Below are positions 10,983-22,516 of a DNA stretch of 64,000 nucleotides, in pieces (the first letter of the stretch is position 1; each line of letters opens with the position of its first letter). The translations under genes and the position numbers were made by a program. The notes under the pieces were generated by a model. That model did no database searches and was not told the origin of the DNA. It saw only the letters and a program-made list of their open reading frames with translations. This stretch comes from Piper betle (Eukaryota; Streptophyta; Magnoliopsida; Piperales; Piperaceae), in the NCBI GenBank assembly GCA_033002965.1, contig JAURVB010013555.1, positions 35,103 to 99,102 of the forward strand. Reading direction: 5' to 3'.

Positions 10983-13936
10983 TGTAAAACCCACGATTCG
11001 AGTCAGGGTTTTATATTCAGAACCGGTCGGTTCGACCGTTATTTTCGAGTCAAGTTAATTTCAGAACACGTGTACTGAGCCGACGCCGGTCTCGTGTATG
11101 AGCCATGAGGGTCATGTGTACCCAAGTATATGATGATAACGTCATGAACACAGCAGAAAAGAATGAGTTATCAGAATATATGAGAGTACGCAGTTCATTT
11201 TTTTTATTATGATATATAATGGATCGTAGAATTAGTTTTAGGTCGTTTACTGTGTTAGGACGCGTTACAGGCATTTTGGGTGGGTTGATAGTTCTAGAGC
11301 ATATCATTAGGATTTTTTGGTGTTGTTTAATTTTACGGGATTTTTCCCATTTTTTATGATTTTTTTAGGATTTAATACGACTTAGTTATTATACTTGACT
11401 CGAGCCGGAGACGAGTCAAGTCTTATTTACAAGTTTGCCTCCCAACCATTTTTCTCCACCCCCGACCTTTTCTCCCCCACGCCCAAACCCTAACCGCTGC
11501 ACCGCCACTGTTTGTGCACCACCGCCTCCACGGCCGATGCTGCCTGGCCGCCGATCGACGCTGCCTAGCCCGGCGACAACGTTGCCGTGCTACCCCGACC
11601 AGGTCAGGCCCCCATCGAACAACCGCGAAGCGAGGAAGCCACACCGCGACGCCGCGCTCGTGTTGCACTTTTATCGCCGATTCCACTGCCGGCAACCAGC
11701 GCCGCCACGATTGATCGGTCGCCTCAGCACCCTCAACCTTCCAGCGATCTTCCCCGACCGGAACGGAGGCCATCGCCGCCGTGGCCAGCCGGATCTAGCC
11801 ACCATCACTGCCGACTCTGTTTTATGCATTTTCCGGCGAGCTGCCACCTCCGTTGGCCGCGTCGACCTCGTAGATGAGTCGGGCTCGCCGAGATGGTTCC
11901 GAGGGTACCCAACACAACCACTTTCCGGCTAGGTAGACGCCGCCGGCAATTGTCGCCGGAAAACCACCGAAAGCCGTCAGAAAACCAGCCAGCAGCTGCC
12001 GGAAAACCGCCGGAAAATCAGAATTTCTAGAATTCACCGGATTTTCCGCGGGGCTCACCCAGTCGAGCCCGATCAAACTTTGGACGCCGACGAGCACTAA
12101 ATTTGAGTTCCGAGACACGCGACGGAACCTTAACCGTCGTCGATTGTCGACAACGTGAGGTATAATTACCTCCGATTGATTTATTTAAAATTGATGTAAT
12201 TGTTTGCATAGCATGCTAGGGTTGATTAATTATTATGATGAATGTTAAGATTATGAATGAAGTAAACACGTGCATGATGTGATTAACAGGGAATGAAGGT
12301 TACATGAGCTAATGAAGTAAAGTAAATTTGAGTATGATAATCGAGTACAACGTAACTTAGAAAATATAATAAAATAGGTGTTAATAGGATAAGTTGGAAT
12401 TATTTTTACATTTATAATTGTTCATTGTTATGGTTGATGTTTGTATTGTGGTGTGATGGTCATGTCGGATTTGATGCATCATTTAGTTAGCGGGCGTTAG
12501 TATTTAGTTTTGATGTGTAGGTACGGAGTAGGAGCTCGCCGCCTAGGCGCGATGACACGCTTGGAGTTTCTACCAGGTCCATTTAGGACTCGACTCTGTT
12601 TTACGTCTTTCTATTGTATGTTTATCGTATCATTTGCTGGATAGGTTAAGTGGCGTTTTATTGGATCCCACTTAACTCGGGCCATCTAGCCGAACAGATT
12701 TTTGGATTAATAACCCCTCGAGGATGAGATCCCTCAAGGATGATTTCGAAACCAAGATCCACTACAAGTTGCCTTCTGGCCTATTATATAAATCCCTACC
12801 CAGCACTATATATATGTAGTTTTCGCGCTTTCTGTGAGATGAGAGATGGAGAAATCGACTGCACGTACCATGCAGAGGATGTCGTGACAGTCAAAGCGGG
12901 CTCTTGATTAGTGCCAGCCGACTGTTCCATTCCTGAGGGATCCTGACAACTCCACGTTTGAGTTCCTCACACCCGGAGAACGTGGAGGTTTACGGGTACT
13001 GTTTAGTACAGAGCATGTCCGGACTTGTGGTTCAAAGGGTACTAAAGGCGACTGCCTGAGAATACTCGTCCTTCGTGCTCAAGGCCAGGAGAAATATGGA
13101 GGTAAGGAGAGGGCTTAGGATAAAGTTTCACGAGAAGTACTGAAAAAGAAGTGTCGAGAGCGGCACAGTACCAGCAGCAAATCAGTAAGTTTGGGATTCT
13201 ACCGCGTCTGCAGCCCTGTGACTCCTCAATGGTACCCTTCAGAGTGTTCACGTGGAGTATACGATGTTTTCTTTCATATGCGAGCTTGCTCTCATAGCCA
13301 GCTTGTTATAGTTATTTTATTTTCCAGGACCAATAACACTTGTTACTGACGTGTGTTTATACTATATGTAGGTAATAATCACGAGTTGGATAAGCCAGCT
13401 TGGATGGAGGAGCAATGAGGTCTTGTAGACACACACATGTTAGATTTCTGAATGTTTAATATTGTGTTGTTATGTTATTATATTGTGAATGACATGTTCA
13501 AATGCATGAGACATGAGAGAATGTGAACATGATTAGAGATGCGTAGCGGAAGCGTGGTTGGTTGAAACCCCAGCTTCAGAATGAATTCATAATATGTTAG
13601 ATTTTGTGTGAATGAAATCATGGATGCATGTGTATATATTTATATATATATATTATTTTGACAGGGTGGGCCCATAATTGTACTTTTAGGGGAGACCCTG
13701 TCTGTTTTATTTCAGAATTTTTATCGTAATTGTAATGATGTGAAATTTAGGTTGCACATCATCCATGTAATATCATGTTTGGGTTTTATGCATTTATCCA
13801 TGCATGACAAGTCGTATCTACATCTTAAGACGTCGAGATTAGATCCGCACGTGTTAGGTTCGAGTTAGCCGACCTAACCAGGGCCTGTAACATGCCGGTT
13901 CGGTTTACAAGCGTGAACCGGATTTGGGGTGTTAAA
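10983..13936 (+). repeat. 3' LTR of family A element
   Basis: Starts TGTAAAACCC and ends GTGTTAAA (terminal C to A change). It is collinear with the 5' LTR. It carries about 60 extra bases in the GC-rich segment near 11610-11670, a related version of which is also in the 40.3-kb copy. Elsewhere substitutions look like a few percent, mostly C-to-T or G-to-A type, so the insertion is old but not ancient. Confidence 0.92.
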
Positions 13937-13941
13937 AGAAT

Positions 13942-14266
13942 TCTACCCACAGTCCTAACTACATGGGAGATTATGCCAAATTTCATCCAGAACTTAGACT
14001 CTGCTATAACTTCGACTTATGCAAGATGTTCTATATCTGTGAGGCTGACCGTAGTTATCATGTTCATCTATTGTGTGATTCGTGTGTTGTTGTATTGTAC
14101 ATATCCCTCACTCAAGCTTTTCGTCTTATGACACCTTGATTGGCTAGGATCTGGACAGTCCTTGGATTTCCATTCTAAGATTCCATGAATAAGATTTCAT
14201 AAGTAATACTTTGATTTAATGTAGGTTCAAACCGAATCGAGGTATTGCAATTTTGGTATCAGAACC
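13942..14266 (+). repeat. End of host gypsy LTR with primer site
   Basis: Sequence resumes after the AGAAT duplication and runs to GGTATTGCA at 14249, a plausible LTR end. TGGTATCAGAACC (14254-14266) follows, one mismatch from the initiator-Met primer site. The family A element therefore inserted into the LTR of an older gypsy element. The 79-codon open frame from 13892 crosses the boundary and is not a gene. Confidence 0.6.
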
Positions 14267-14518
14267 GATTCATGTCCAATTAAGATGGAAAACTACATGT
14301 GTGGTGTGTTGTGCTGCTAGCAGATCTCAATGGGTCAATCCATACTCTATATTGACAGGTAGACTTTATTTTAGTATTTCCATATGATTTCATATATGAG
14401 TTCGGATTGGCATGCTCAGTGGTGCAATTAATGGCTAATGTGTATGGTGCAACTTAGCAAATTAATTCACTTGTTAGTAAAAAATCCGTCACATAGATTA
14501 GAATGGCGGGGTCAGGCA
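14267..14518 (+). other. Interior start of the older gypsy element
   Basis: Non-coding 5' leader-like sequence after the primer site, cut off by a CACTA end at 14519. Related interior sequence probably resumes at 19417. Confidence 0.4.
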
Positions 14519-15069
14519 CACAAGTAGAAAAACCCTCATCAGTGACTGTACTGCAGCTGCTAAAGACTTGGAATCTCATCACTAATAGCATTTCATGACA
14601 AAAATGAGACCGGAAAGTCCAGTCACTGAAGGCGGTGTCGCTAATGACTTTTGCAACCGAATATTCATCTTGTTGCTAAAATTGAAGCCGGACTTGTCCA
14701 ATGCATTACAGTTTCAAATATTATGACCGGTGTCAAGGTCACCATTAGTGGTTGCAAAATATTTGCAACGGGGTTGTGGTTGCAAACCCGGTCGGAAATG
14801 TGGTTGCTTGACAAAATTCCTGTCACAAGGCAGTCTCAATGCGGTTGCAAGATGGTCGCAAATCCATGGCAAAGTAAGAAAACAAAAAAAATATTTTATT
14901 TTGCAATTCCATATTAAACATTACAAATTAAGTAAATTAACAAAAAAATTTTAAGTACCACATACCCACAGTAGACATCGTAAATTATACCTAGATTTAA
15001 AATAATTATTTATCAAATGCATCAATATAACAAATATGATAAATATTAAAGTCAAATACTACATCAACG

Positions 15070-15665
15070 AGAAGGATGATTAGGTAGGTTTGGGCGAGAT
15101 GTAAATGGTTCATTCGGGCCACGATAAGCATCTTTAACCATAAGAAACATTTGACCAACCATGATCTCATATCATCTATCAGCCTTCCGCATCCCCCAAT
15201 CTCTCATGCGCTCCTCCCTCTCATCATGCAACTTGATGAATGTTCCCTATCCTTAGCCTCCTCCCTCGTCTGCACTCTCTCTCCTCAACATTGGCCAAGA
15301 TCTCTTGCCGCAATCCTGTCATCTCAGCATGCATGTCCTACTCGCGAGTTTCTAACTCAGTCCAGCAAAGCAAACACTTGTCAGTGTGAAGCTAGCTAAG
15401 TGGATGAGAACTAGAGCCAACATCATCAGATGGAATAGAAGTAGAGTCATGAGAATCTCTTAAGCGCTGTTGAGGAAGACGGTGATATGTAGTAAGAGCA
15501 AAACCTGATCCATTATATCGACCATTATTTGGTTCTCCCATTGCAAAGTGATAGGCATTGAGGTCGACAAACAGTTGCTAGGAAGAAGGATCAACACCAT
15601 AAATAGACTCAATGCGCTCCCAGTACCTAGCCTGTAAGTCTATAAAAAGTAATATCTTAGCCAAG
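15070..15665 (-). pseudogene. Plant CACTA transposase-like C-terminal remnant
   Basis: Read on the minus strand, the stretch includes ARYWERIESIYGVDP, then FVDLNAYHFAMGEPNNG, then a hydrophilic linker, and later a charged segment (LHDEREERMRDWGMRKADR) ending near PNEPFTSRPNLPNHPSR. Stops and frameshifts separate these pieces. The layout (conserved block, low-complexity linker, Glu/Arg-rich coiled-coil-like tail) resembles the C-terminal part of the plant En/Spm accessory transposase family. Assignment is from memory of the family and from the CACTA ends around it. Confidence 0.45.
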
Positions 15666-16331
15666 GGCTGAAAACCAACTTCACATAGGGTACTAATGAA
15701 TAGACTTTATATAAAACTAATTTCATAAAAACTAATGTCATTAACATGTAAGAAAAATTAACAAAAGTGACAACAAAGACCAAATATCACAAATGTAAGA
15801 AATACAAAAGTGTGAAACACATAAGCGAAAGAAAACAAGCATAATGTCAAACCAAAGTATGCAACAAAGTAAACATCCATTCCTTGAGACAATCTGAATT
15901 AGAAACATGGAGTAAAATAGCCAAAATATTTCATTTAACATAGAATTTCACACATAATCATCACATTCACATTCCATAGCATTCACATTTCACTCACAAC
16001 ACATTTTAAATAGTTTTCAAGCAAAACTATCTAGTCTTCACATGGGTCATTCTCATGCAAATTAAAACATGCATAGAAGCTCATCGAACCCATGTTCCCT
16101 CTTTGCTTTGTGTACCGGCACATATAAGATGATTTAGCATACTTGATTCTAATTAACATTTAGTTCCGAAACTCCTTGGCTTGTGAAATTCACGATGTGA
16201 GCTTCAATGTGATATTTCTGCGAATGAGTACTTTATTGATAGAAAAAAGTGAGAGGAAAAGCTTAAAAAATTAGCAAAGAGCCAGTAGCGTGGCTTCCAG
16301 ACTATGCATGTTCTAGTAATACCAATACTAG

Positions 16332-18366
16332 TGTGACACCCTAATTTTGGTTTACTAAAGAACCAAATCAGAAATAATATGATTGAGTTGACTCACATCT
16401 AAAGATGCTAGTCTATAAGACCCGATTAATAATATAGATCGAAATAACCCACTTGACGTCAAGAGTATGAAGACATTGCTAAATATATGTGAAAACTCAT
16501 CAAATATAAATTAAAGTATGAAAGAAAATAATTGCACTAAATTCAAGTGTGTGTAGCGTTTATCTGTCCTTCGACCAAAGCTGACTCATAATCACAAGAC
16601 CTACATATATAATAAGAAAAACGCCAGTAGTGACTATTACTGGTCTAGAAATAACTAATAGTCAAACTAACACATGAGAGCTAACCACCCTCCTGTTAAA
16701 TGAAAACATTTATATGCTTCTTCATTGAATCTCTCATAAGGACGGTAATTAGGAGATGTCGGCCTCGACTCGACAACATCCCACTCTTACTCATCTCATG
16801 CCTCACTAAACTTTATAACTATCCCTTGCGTGGAAAAATCAATTTATTTTCATGGTTCCTTCAGCCCTCTACACCCTCTGTATCACTCCTCACCTTGAGC
16901 AAAGAGGTCGAGAACTCTCAAGCTGCGCCTTCAGTACCCTTTGAAACCACAAGTCTAGACATGCGTTGCATTACAATAGCCGCAATCCTCCACACTTCTC
17001 CGGGTTTGACGAACTTGAAGTGGAGTTTTCAGGATCCCTCGAAAATGGAATGACCTGATCACCAATCTAGAGCCAACTTCGACTGGCACACGACATGTCG
17101 ATATTCCATTTGAATGGCACGCACCCGCTCGTGTCATGCGGTTGTCAATTTTCCCTTATCCCACATCTCACTGGAAAACATCGATAAAATCATATATAGG
17201 CCTATGAATGGATAGGTCCGAAGGCAACTTGTAGTGGATCTTGTTTTCGAAATTAGACTTGAGGAATCTCATCCTCAAAGGTTATTAATCGAAGACGTAA
17301 AGTTTGTCTAAATGGCCCATATTAAGTGGGGCCCAATAAAATAGCCACTTAACATGTCCTATGGTCTGAAAATCAAATCAGTAATAGACTATAGCAATAA
17401 AAACTAAGAAAAGTCTTAATAGCCTATGGTCCAAGCTTAAAGCGTGACGTCTCATCTATGACAAGCTCGGACTCTGAAATCTACATTGAAACCCAATACT
17501 AAGTAAAATATTGGCATCTCTATGTGATGCATGTTCATGGTATGTGCTAAAATTATTAATACATCCTAATGAGGAAGACAATACTAAATAAAAATGTTGT
17601 CGTCAGCAACTACTGCAGCAATGCTGGTGGTAGTGAGGGGGTATGGATTGATAGCTGGCCATGAGCCAATCATGATGGTGCTAGTCTGGTGACTAGGGGA
17701 GGGCCAGAGACTTAGCCGGTACCGAGCTAAAATCATGGCGGTGCTAGGGTGGAAAAGCCCAATAATGGGAAAAAATCTTTGAAAATGTATTGGATAAAAG
17801 CTAAGGCTAACATGGATGGCTCTGATTTTGCCATGTGGCATGATCTAAATGTCCAACAACTCGTGAACCTAGTGGGGCCCACCTATGGGTGTGCATATAT
17901 ATATACACACACACACACATGAAAAGTTTAGATCGAGACCATGTAAAGTCAAAACTGACTCGAGTCCTAAAAGTGACTCTATAAGCGGGAATTGTAGCAA
18001 GAAGGCTAAATGGGATTCGAAACTGTTAACTTAATTGGGGGAAAATCTACACCTCAAATTAGGTTGGGCCAATAGGGCAATCTAGTGATCTGAAATCCCT
18101 ATGATGCATATAAATAAGATACCCTAAAAATTCCAAATGGATACTACATTTTGCTACTGGCTAACCCATAAAAAAATTTTATATACCTCGCATATACATT
18201 GATTACTCATGCTTTATTATAATATAATTGAAGATATTAATTACATGTCGGGCATACTCTGTCTCTATAATATGTTCATAGGGCCCTCTGGGCCCATTAT
18301 TAATTATGGTCTGAAGTTAGAAAACTACAAGCGGGTAAAACCCTAACCAGACGCTAGGGTTTTATA
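16332..18366 (-). mobile_element. Minus-strand family A solo LTR (diverged subfamily)
   Basis: On the minus strand it begins TATAAAACCC (TG changed to TA) and ends GGGTGTCACA. Flanks are ACTAG on the left (16327-16331) and ACTAC on the right (18367-18371), a 4-of-5 match expected of an old 5-bp duplication. The conserved family A core lies at about 16860-17060 and the stem around TTAAGTGG at about 17320-17350. The GC-rich segment is largely gone. A (TA)n(CA)n microsatellite lies at 17896-17920. Confidence 0.75.
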
Positions 18367-19080
18367 ACTACCATAAACTATATTAATACTAGTGAAAATT
18401 GGGTCTCTAGTACAGGAAATTGGATTCAGCAGCATATGAATGGAGCCACCTTATATGTGATAACAATCATGATTGTATTAAAATTATAAGCATGGCGATG
18501 TCCACGAAACTGGCAAGAGTTAAAATAAAAATAAAAAATAAAAACTTCACGATGTCCAAAGCTAAAACGTTATTGGAGTACACTCCCTATGATTTAATTT
18601 GCCAACAAAGTTTTTTAAAACCAAAAACATGTTTTTTTATAACCTCTGGATTGCAAATTGCCAACATTTTTATATAATCATATCAATTTCAGAAAAAGAT
18701 AACAAAAAGAAATAAAAACAATTGCATCAACTAACGATTGCATCAACCAACATCAATTACATAAAAAAATTAATTTTTTTACCTAGGGTAGCAGGAGGCC
18801 ACTGGCTGCTAGGTAGGGGTAGGGGATTATGGGGAGAGGGGTGGTGTGGTAGGGGGAGGCCTCAGTGTTGACGGTCGACGGTGGTGTTGGGTGGTCGAGG
18901 GCTCTATGTGAATGTAATTTGTTGGCACAGAGGTGGTGCGGTGGAAGTCAGTCATGATGGGGGAAGGATGGCAGAGGGGATGGATGCCAGTGGGGGTAGA
19001 TGGCGGCAGTGGCTGGGGTGTGGCGGCTGTGGTACGTCGTGGGGTAGGGGTTTGGCCCCCTTTTCTTTTACTTGAAATTG
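18367..19080 (-). other. CACTA interior with G-rich segment
   Basis: AT-rich sequence to about 18785, followed by a G-rich stretch (18785-19070, GGGG/GTGG-rich on the plus strand, so C-rich on the minus strand), then the subterminal repeats. No recognisable protein. The position fits the GC-rich first exon or leader found near the 5' end of many CACTA elements. Confidence 0.35.
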
Positions 19081-19416
19081 AATATTTGCAACCAACTTTG
19101 TGACCGCAGCTCAAGTCACTAATTGTTTATTAAAATTATTTTTATATTATTTGCAACTGTTTAAGTAACCAAGAAAGTGGTTACAAAGTTTTATAAAAAG
19201 TGGCCGATTGTCGCAAAAATGATTAAGTCATTAGCGGCTCGTATTAGCGACAGGCCTTAAGGGCTACAAAATTGTGGTCGCTAAGTTGGTCGCTACTAAT
19301 AGCAAATGGCGAGGAATTTGCCCATAACATTTGTGGTCGCAAATTTATCCCATTTTGATCCGTACTCTGGCCAGTTGCAATTTGGTGATTCCTGATGACC
19401 TTTTTTTCTACTAGTG

Positions 19417-19636
19417 ACGGAGGATTTGCGTCATTGAAGGAGACCATACTGTCACAACCGTGATCAGCAATCCTCCAGGCTACCATTTGATGCGACGGTG
19501 GATCATCAGGAAGAGGAATTTAATTTGCTTAGGGAGGACCAGCACAGGTGAGAGTAGAACAAAGATAAACTGGGCATGATATGAGCAGACTATTGGACAT
19601 GGTCACGGATACGGCAGTGGCTGTGGCCAGGATAGA
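19417..19636 (+). pseudogene. Remnant of older gypsy interior, gag-like
   Basis: Between two CACTA ends lies sequence with GGTCACGGATACGG-type Gly-rich codons near 19600, as in gypsy gag linkers. It has no intact frame. It is probably the continuation of 14267-14518. Confidence 0.35.
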
Positions 19637-20143
19637 CACTAGTAGAAAATGGACTACAGTCACAACTAAATTCGTGACAAATATTACAAAAAAAATATGA
19701 AAAAATTACAGTTACAAATTTTGTCACGAACACGGAATCATGAGTAAATAACTGTTACACAGATTTTTGTCATGATAAGACGTGATTAATTTTTGTATGG
19801 ATTGTTTTGTGACAAAATTGTCACGATCAATTGTGATAATGTTCTTGAGACAAAATTTAGTCTCAAAAGTTCGTGGCAGCAAATGTAACAAATTTCATGA
19901 CATATTCATAACAGTACTCTTTATTAATTTTTGTCACGATTATTTTGTGACTAAGTCATGATAAAATTGATGGCTGCTAGAAAAACCTGTCGACAAACAA
20001 TAATAGTCAAAATAGAATGACAAGAAAATAATCTACAATATTTAATTACAAATTCATTTGATTCATAACAATAAGTCAAGTATGTAGACCGAACAAAAAT
20101 TCAATTAACGTACAACGCAAAAAAAATTATCACAATAATGTCA
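19637..20143 (+). mobile_element. Left end of a second CACTA element, truncated
   Basis: Starts CACTAGTAGAAAATGG and carries many TTTGTCACGA and TTGTGAC motifs in both orientations up to about 19960, typical CACTA subterminal repeats but different from those of the first element. No matching right terminus is visible in the window, so the far end is lost or unrecognisable. Confidence 0.65.
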
Positions 20144-20574
20144 CAAAAATGGCATAGCAAATTCATTGGATTTGTGGGTATGTAATGACCTCATAAAAAA
20201 TATGTAGCTTGCCATTGAACGTTGAAGATTCGTGTGTACATCAGAAAAAGGTGCTACATGTAGAAACCATGGGACTTTAATTCAGTAAACTTCTTATAAC
20301 AGTTGATTAGAAAGGTGTAAGAGTCAGCTGTGATCTTATCTCCGAATCAGTAATTCACAACAATGGCCAAAAATGGCATAGCAAATTCATTGGATTTGTG
20401 GGTATGTAATGACCTATTAAAAAACATGTAGCTTGCCATTGAAGGTTGAAGATTTGTGTGTGCATCAGAAAATGGTGCTACATTTAGAAACCATGGGAAT
20501 TTAATTCAGTACACTTCTTATACCAGTTGATTAGAAAAGTGTAAGAGTCGGCTGTGATCTGATCTCCCAATCAG
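20144..20574 (+). repeat. Tandem duplication, 224-bp period
   Basis: Sequence starting CAAAAATGGCATAGC at 20144 repeats from 20368 with roughly 90 percent identity by eye. A third, partial copy of the end (GTGTAAGAGTCGG) runs from 20575 to the MITE. It appears to be local expansion inside the second CACTA. Confidence 0.85.
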
Positions 20575-20629
20575 CTGTGTAAGAGTCGGGTGTGATCTTA
20601 TGTCCTAATTGATTCAGTAAACTTCTGAT

Positions 20630-21503
20630 CATGGTTGCATGAATCGGAATCGGAATCGGAATCGGTTTTCCAGGGAGTCGGAATCGGAATCGAATCGGTC
20701 TGAATCGGTCTGAATCGGCCAAGAATCGGTTCAGTTGAATCGGTCCAAATTAATTTAATCGGTCATATATAATAATTTGACAATTTATAATATAAATATA
20801 TTAAAATTAGGTATTGATGTTATTTTGATATTATTCTGTATATTATAGTTTCTGATATTTTTAAATATTTTTTAAGATTTTTTTAAATTATTTAGAATTA
20901 ATTATTATTTTTGACTCGAGTTAGACTCGAGTCAACTTTTAATTACGAGAATGCCACTCTTTACCCCTGCCGCCGCCGCCGCCGGCCCGGTCGGCGGCGA
21001 GTCTCGAGGCGGTGATGTCGGAGGATGTCGGCAGCCCGGTCGGACGAACAGTCAGCGGCCCGCAGCCGGCGGCGAGGCGGCCCGGAGCGGCGGCGAGTCG
21101 CGGCGATTCGTGCGTCACAGCCCGATTCGGTCCGGCCACACTTCGGCGGCGACGTTGCGAGGTCGGCGGCGAGGTCGGTAGCCCGGTCGGCGGCGAGCCC
21201 GGAGTCGGGGAGCACGGCGGAGGGCGGAAACGGGGCGGCGGCGGGCGGACGAGCGGCGGCGGCGCGCGGGGGAGCGGGTTTGATTTTAGGTTTTTAAAAT
21301 CTAAATTACCATTTTACCCATGCTTAAATAATTTAATAAAAATCATACCTAGGGTATTTTAGTAATTTCATTAAAAAAACCGATTCCGATTCCGAGTTAA
21401 ATCGGTCAGAATCGGCCGAACTCGGCCGATTCCGAGGCCGATTCGGGGCCGACCGAGTCGGCCCCGAAATCGGATCGGCATCGCGCCGATTCGTGCAACA
21501 GTG
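20630..21503. mobile_element. hAT-like MITE with 8-bp target duplication (MITE 1)
   Basis: The ends are CATGGTTGCATGAATCGG and CCGATTCGTGCAACAGTG, imperfect terminal inverted repeats starting CA...TG. CTTCTGAT lies directly outside both ends (20622-20629 and 21504-21511), a perfect 8-bp duplication as made by hAT transposases. Inside each end are arrays of GAATCG (20640-20720) or CCGATTC (21378-21500). The middle holds an AT-rich stretch, a CTCGAG direct-repeat module like that in family A LTRs (20911-20968), and a CGG-rich segment (20965-21280). No transposase is encoded; the open frames on both strands of the GC-rich part are low-complexity by-products. Confidence 0.85.
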
Positions 21504-21511
21504 CTTCTGAT

Positions 21512-21823
21512 CACAAAAAACAGCTATGAGCTTATCTTCTGACTCTATTTAGCCATATCAGAGTAGCACGTAATCAAACAGGACATGAAACATTTACAAG
21601 TCCTTTTTCGAACTTGGTTCTGTACCATTGTGATGGAAGCAAGGAATAATACTAAAGACCTTGATTATAATAAAATGTAAATATGAGAACAACATCAATC
21701 TTTTATTTGAGAAATATCTTTATAAAATATACATTAGCCACGATGAATCCTAATAGTGAATTCACTAGAGACGGCAACCTGTGAGTCTCAACGTGAAAAT
21801 ACAACACTTATATATAGCTTTCA
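21512..21823. other. Unassigned AT-rich DNA
   Basis: No gene seen; probably continuation of the second CACTA interior. It ends at TTTCA, the target duplication of the next insertion. Confidence 0.3.
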
Positions 21824-21836
21824 TGTAAAGATCCGG

Positions 21837-21885
<49 letters not shown>

Positions 21886-22198
21886 ATTAATGACGTCCGT
21901 TGCAGTGGGATCGAACGTGGGAAAAAAATTCGTTAGTTGGATAAGTACGAATAACCCGGTTAATTGAAAAGTAATTTTTTAATTGGATAATTCTAATTGA
22001 ATCGGTCGAGTCGACTACATTATTTATCCAATTAACCATTTAAGTGAACCATACTATGTACCCATTTAACAGGATAAGTGAAATGGTTAAGTGGACCATG
22101 TTGATTACCCAATTACCATGTTAAATGAATTACGGTGAAAGAGTACTTCCACATATCCTAGCCGTCATTTTATTCATTATAAAAGGAAAAGGGGGGGG

Positions 22199-22516
22199 TC
22201 ATCTACATTTTTCCTCCTTAGATAGACACCGGAATTCCTCCTTCGCTCGGGTAATTTTCTTTCCTTTCTTTTTCTTTTGTAGCATGCATACACATGTTGC
22301 ATAAATCATAAACATGATAAACATAAAAATTAAATGAGAAATCAACGAGGGAAGAAGAAAACCAGGAGGACGTCCTACTGTTTTCCAGAGCAACCACGCC
22401 ATGTTTCCTTCCATGGTGCGGGGTTGACGTGCTGGAGGTGGGAATTGCTCCCGACGGTGATGCTGGCTGGATGAAGTCACCTTGGAGGGCCAAAACAGAC
22501 CGTCTAGGAGGCACAC
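22199..22516 (-). other. Small open frame conserved in two family B LTRs
   Basis: The minus-strand frame includes GRPPGFLLP, then a hydrophobic segment (about 20 residues, SHLIFMFIMFMIYATCVCM) followed by a Lys-rich tail (QKKKKGK). The inverted copy at 36163-36408 keeps the same order (GRPPGFLLP, hydrophobic segment, QKKKKGKG, then an acidic KEE-rich end). Start positions differ. The pattern looks like a short signal-anchor peptide. Simple descent from a shared LTR sequence would also keep it, so coding is unproven. Confidence 0.25.

Larger units (their letters stand above)
4716..13936 (+). mobile_element. Complete non-autonomous LTR retrotransposon, LARD-like, family A
   Basis: Two direct LTRs (2927 and 2954 bp) bound a 3340-bp interior, 9221 bp in all. 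The sequence AGAAT lies immediately outside both ends (4711-4715 and 13937-13941), a perfect 5-bp target-site duplication. The initiator-Met primer site lies just inside the 5' LTR and a purine tract just before the 3' LTR. The interior has no gag, protease, RT or integrase frame; stops are frequent in all frames. Long LTRs plus a non-coding interior match the large retrotransposon derivative class, which must use proteins from another element. The PPT context (GGACGAAATTT...GGAGGGAAGA) is that of plant Ty3/gypsy chromoviruses, the likely helper lineage. The right LTR end has mutated from ACA to AAA. Confidence 0.9.
14519..19416 (-). mobile_element. Degraded CACTA (En/Spm-type) transposon
   Basis: The left end reads CACAAGTAGAAAAACC. 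The right end reads TTTTTTTCTACTAGTG, the reverse complement of a CACTAGTAGAAAAA terminus. Both subterminal zones contain many short copies of GTTGCAA, GGTCGCTA and similar motifs, as CACTA subterminal repeats do (about 14630-14870 and 19080-19380). A transposase-like remnant lies on the minus strand at 15.07-15.67 kb. The expected 3-bp target duplication does not match (GCA versus ACG), so one side may have changed. A solo LTR (16332-18366) inserted inside it later. Confidence 0.7.

Noticed and set aside
11435..11932. 165-codon open frame in the 3' LTR
   Set aside because: Lies in the CG-rich LTR segment, is Pro/Arg-rich, overlaps equally long frames on both strands, and is not kept in the 5' LTR.
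20951..21362. Overlapping frames in MITE 1
   Set aside because: Arg/Gly/Ala-rich by-products of a CGG-rich centre; four frames on two strands are open at once.
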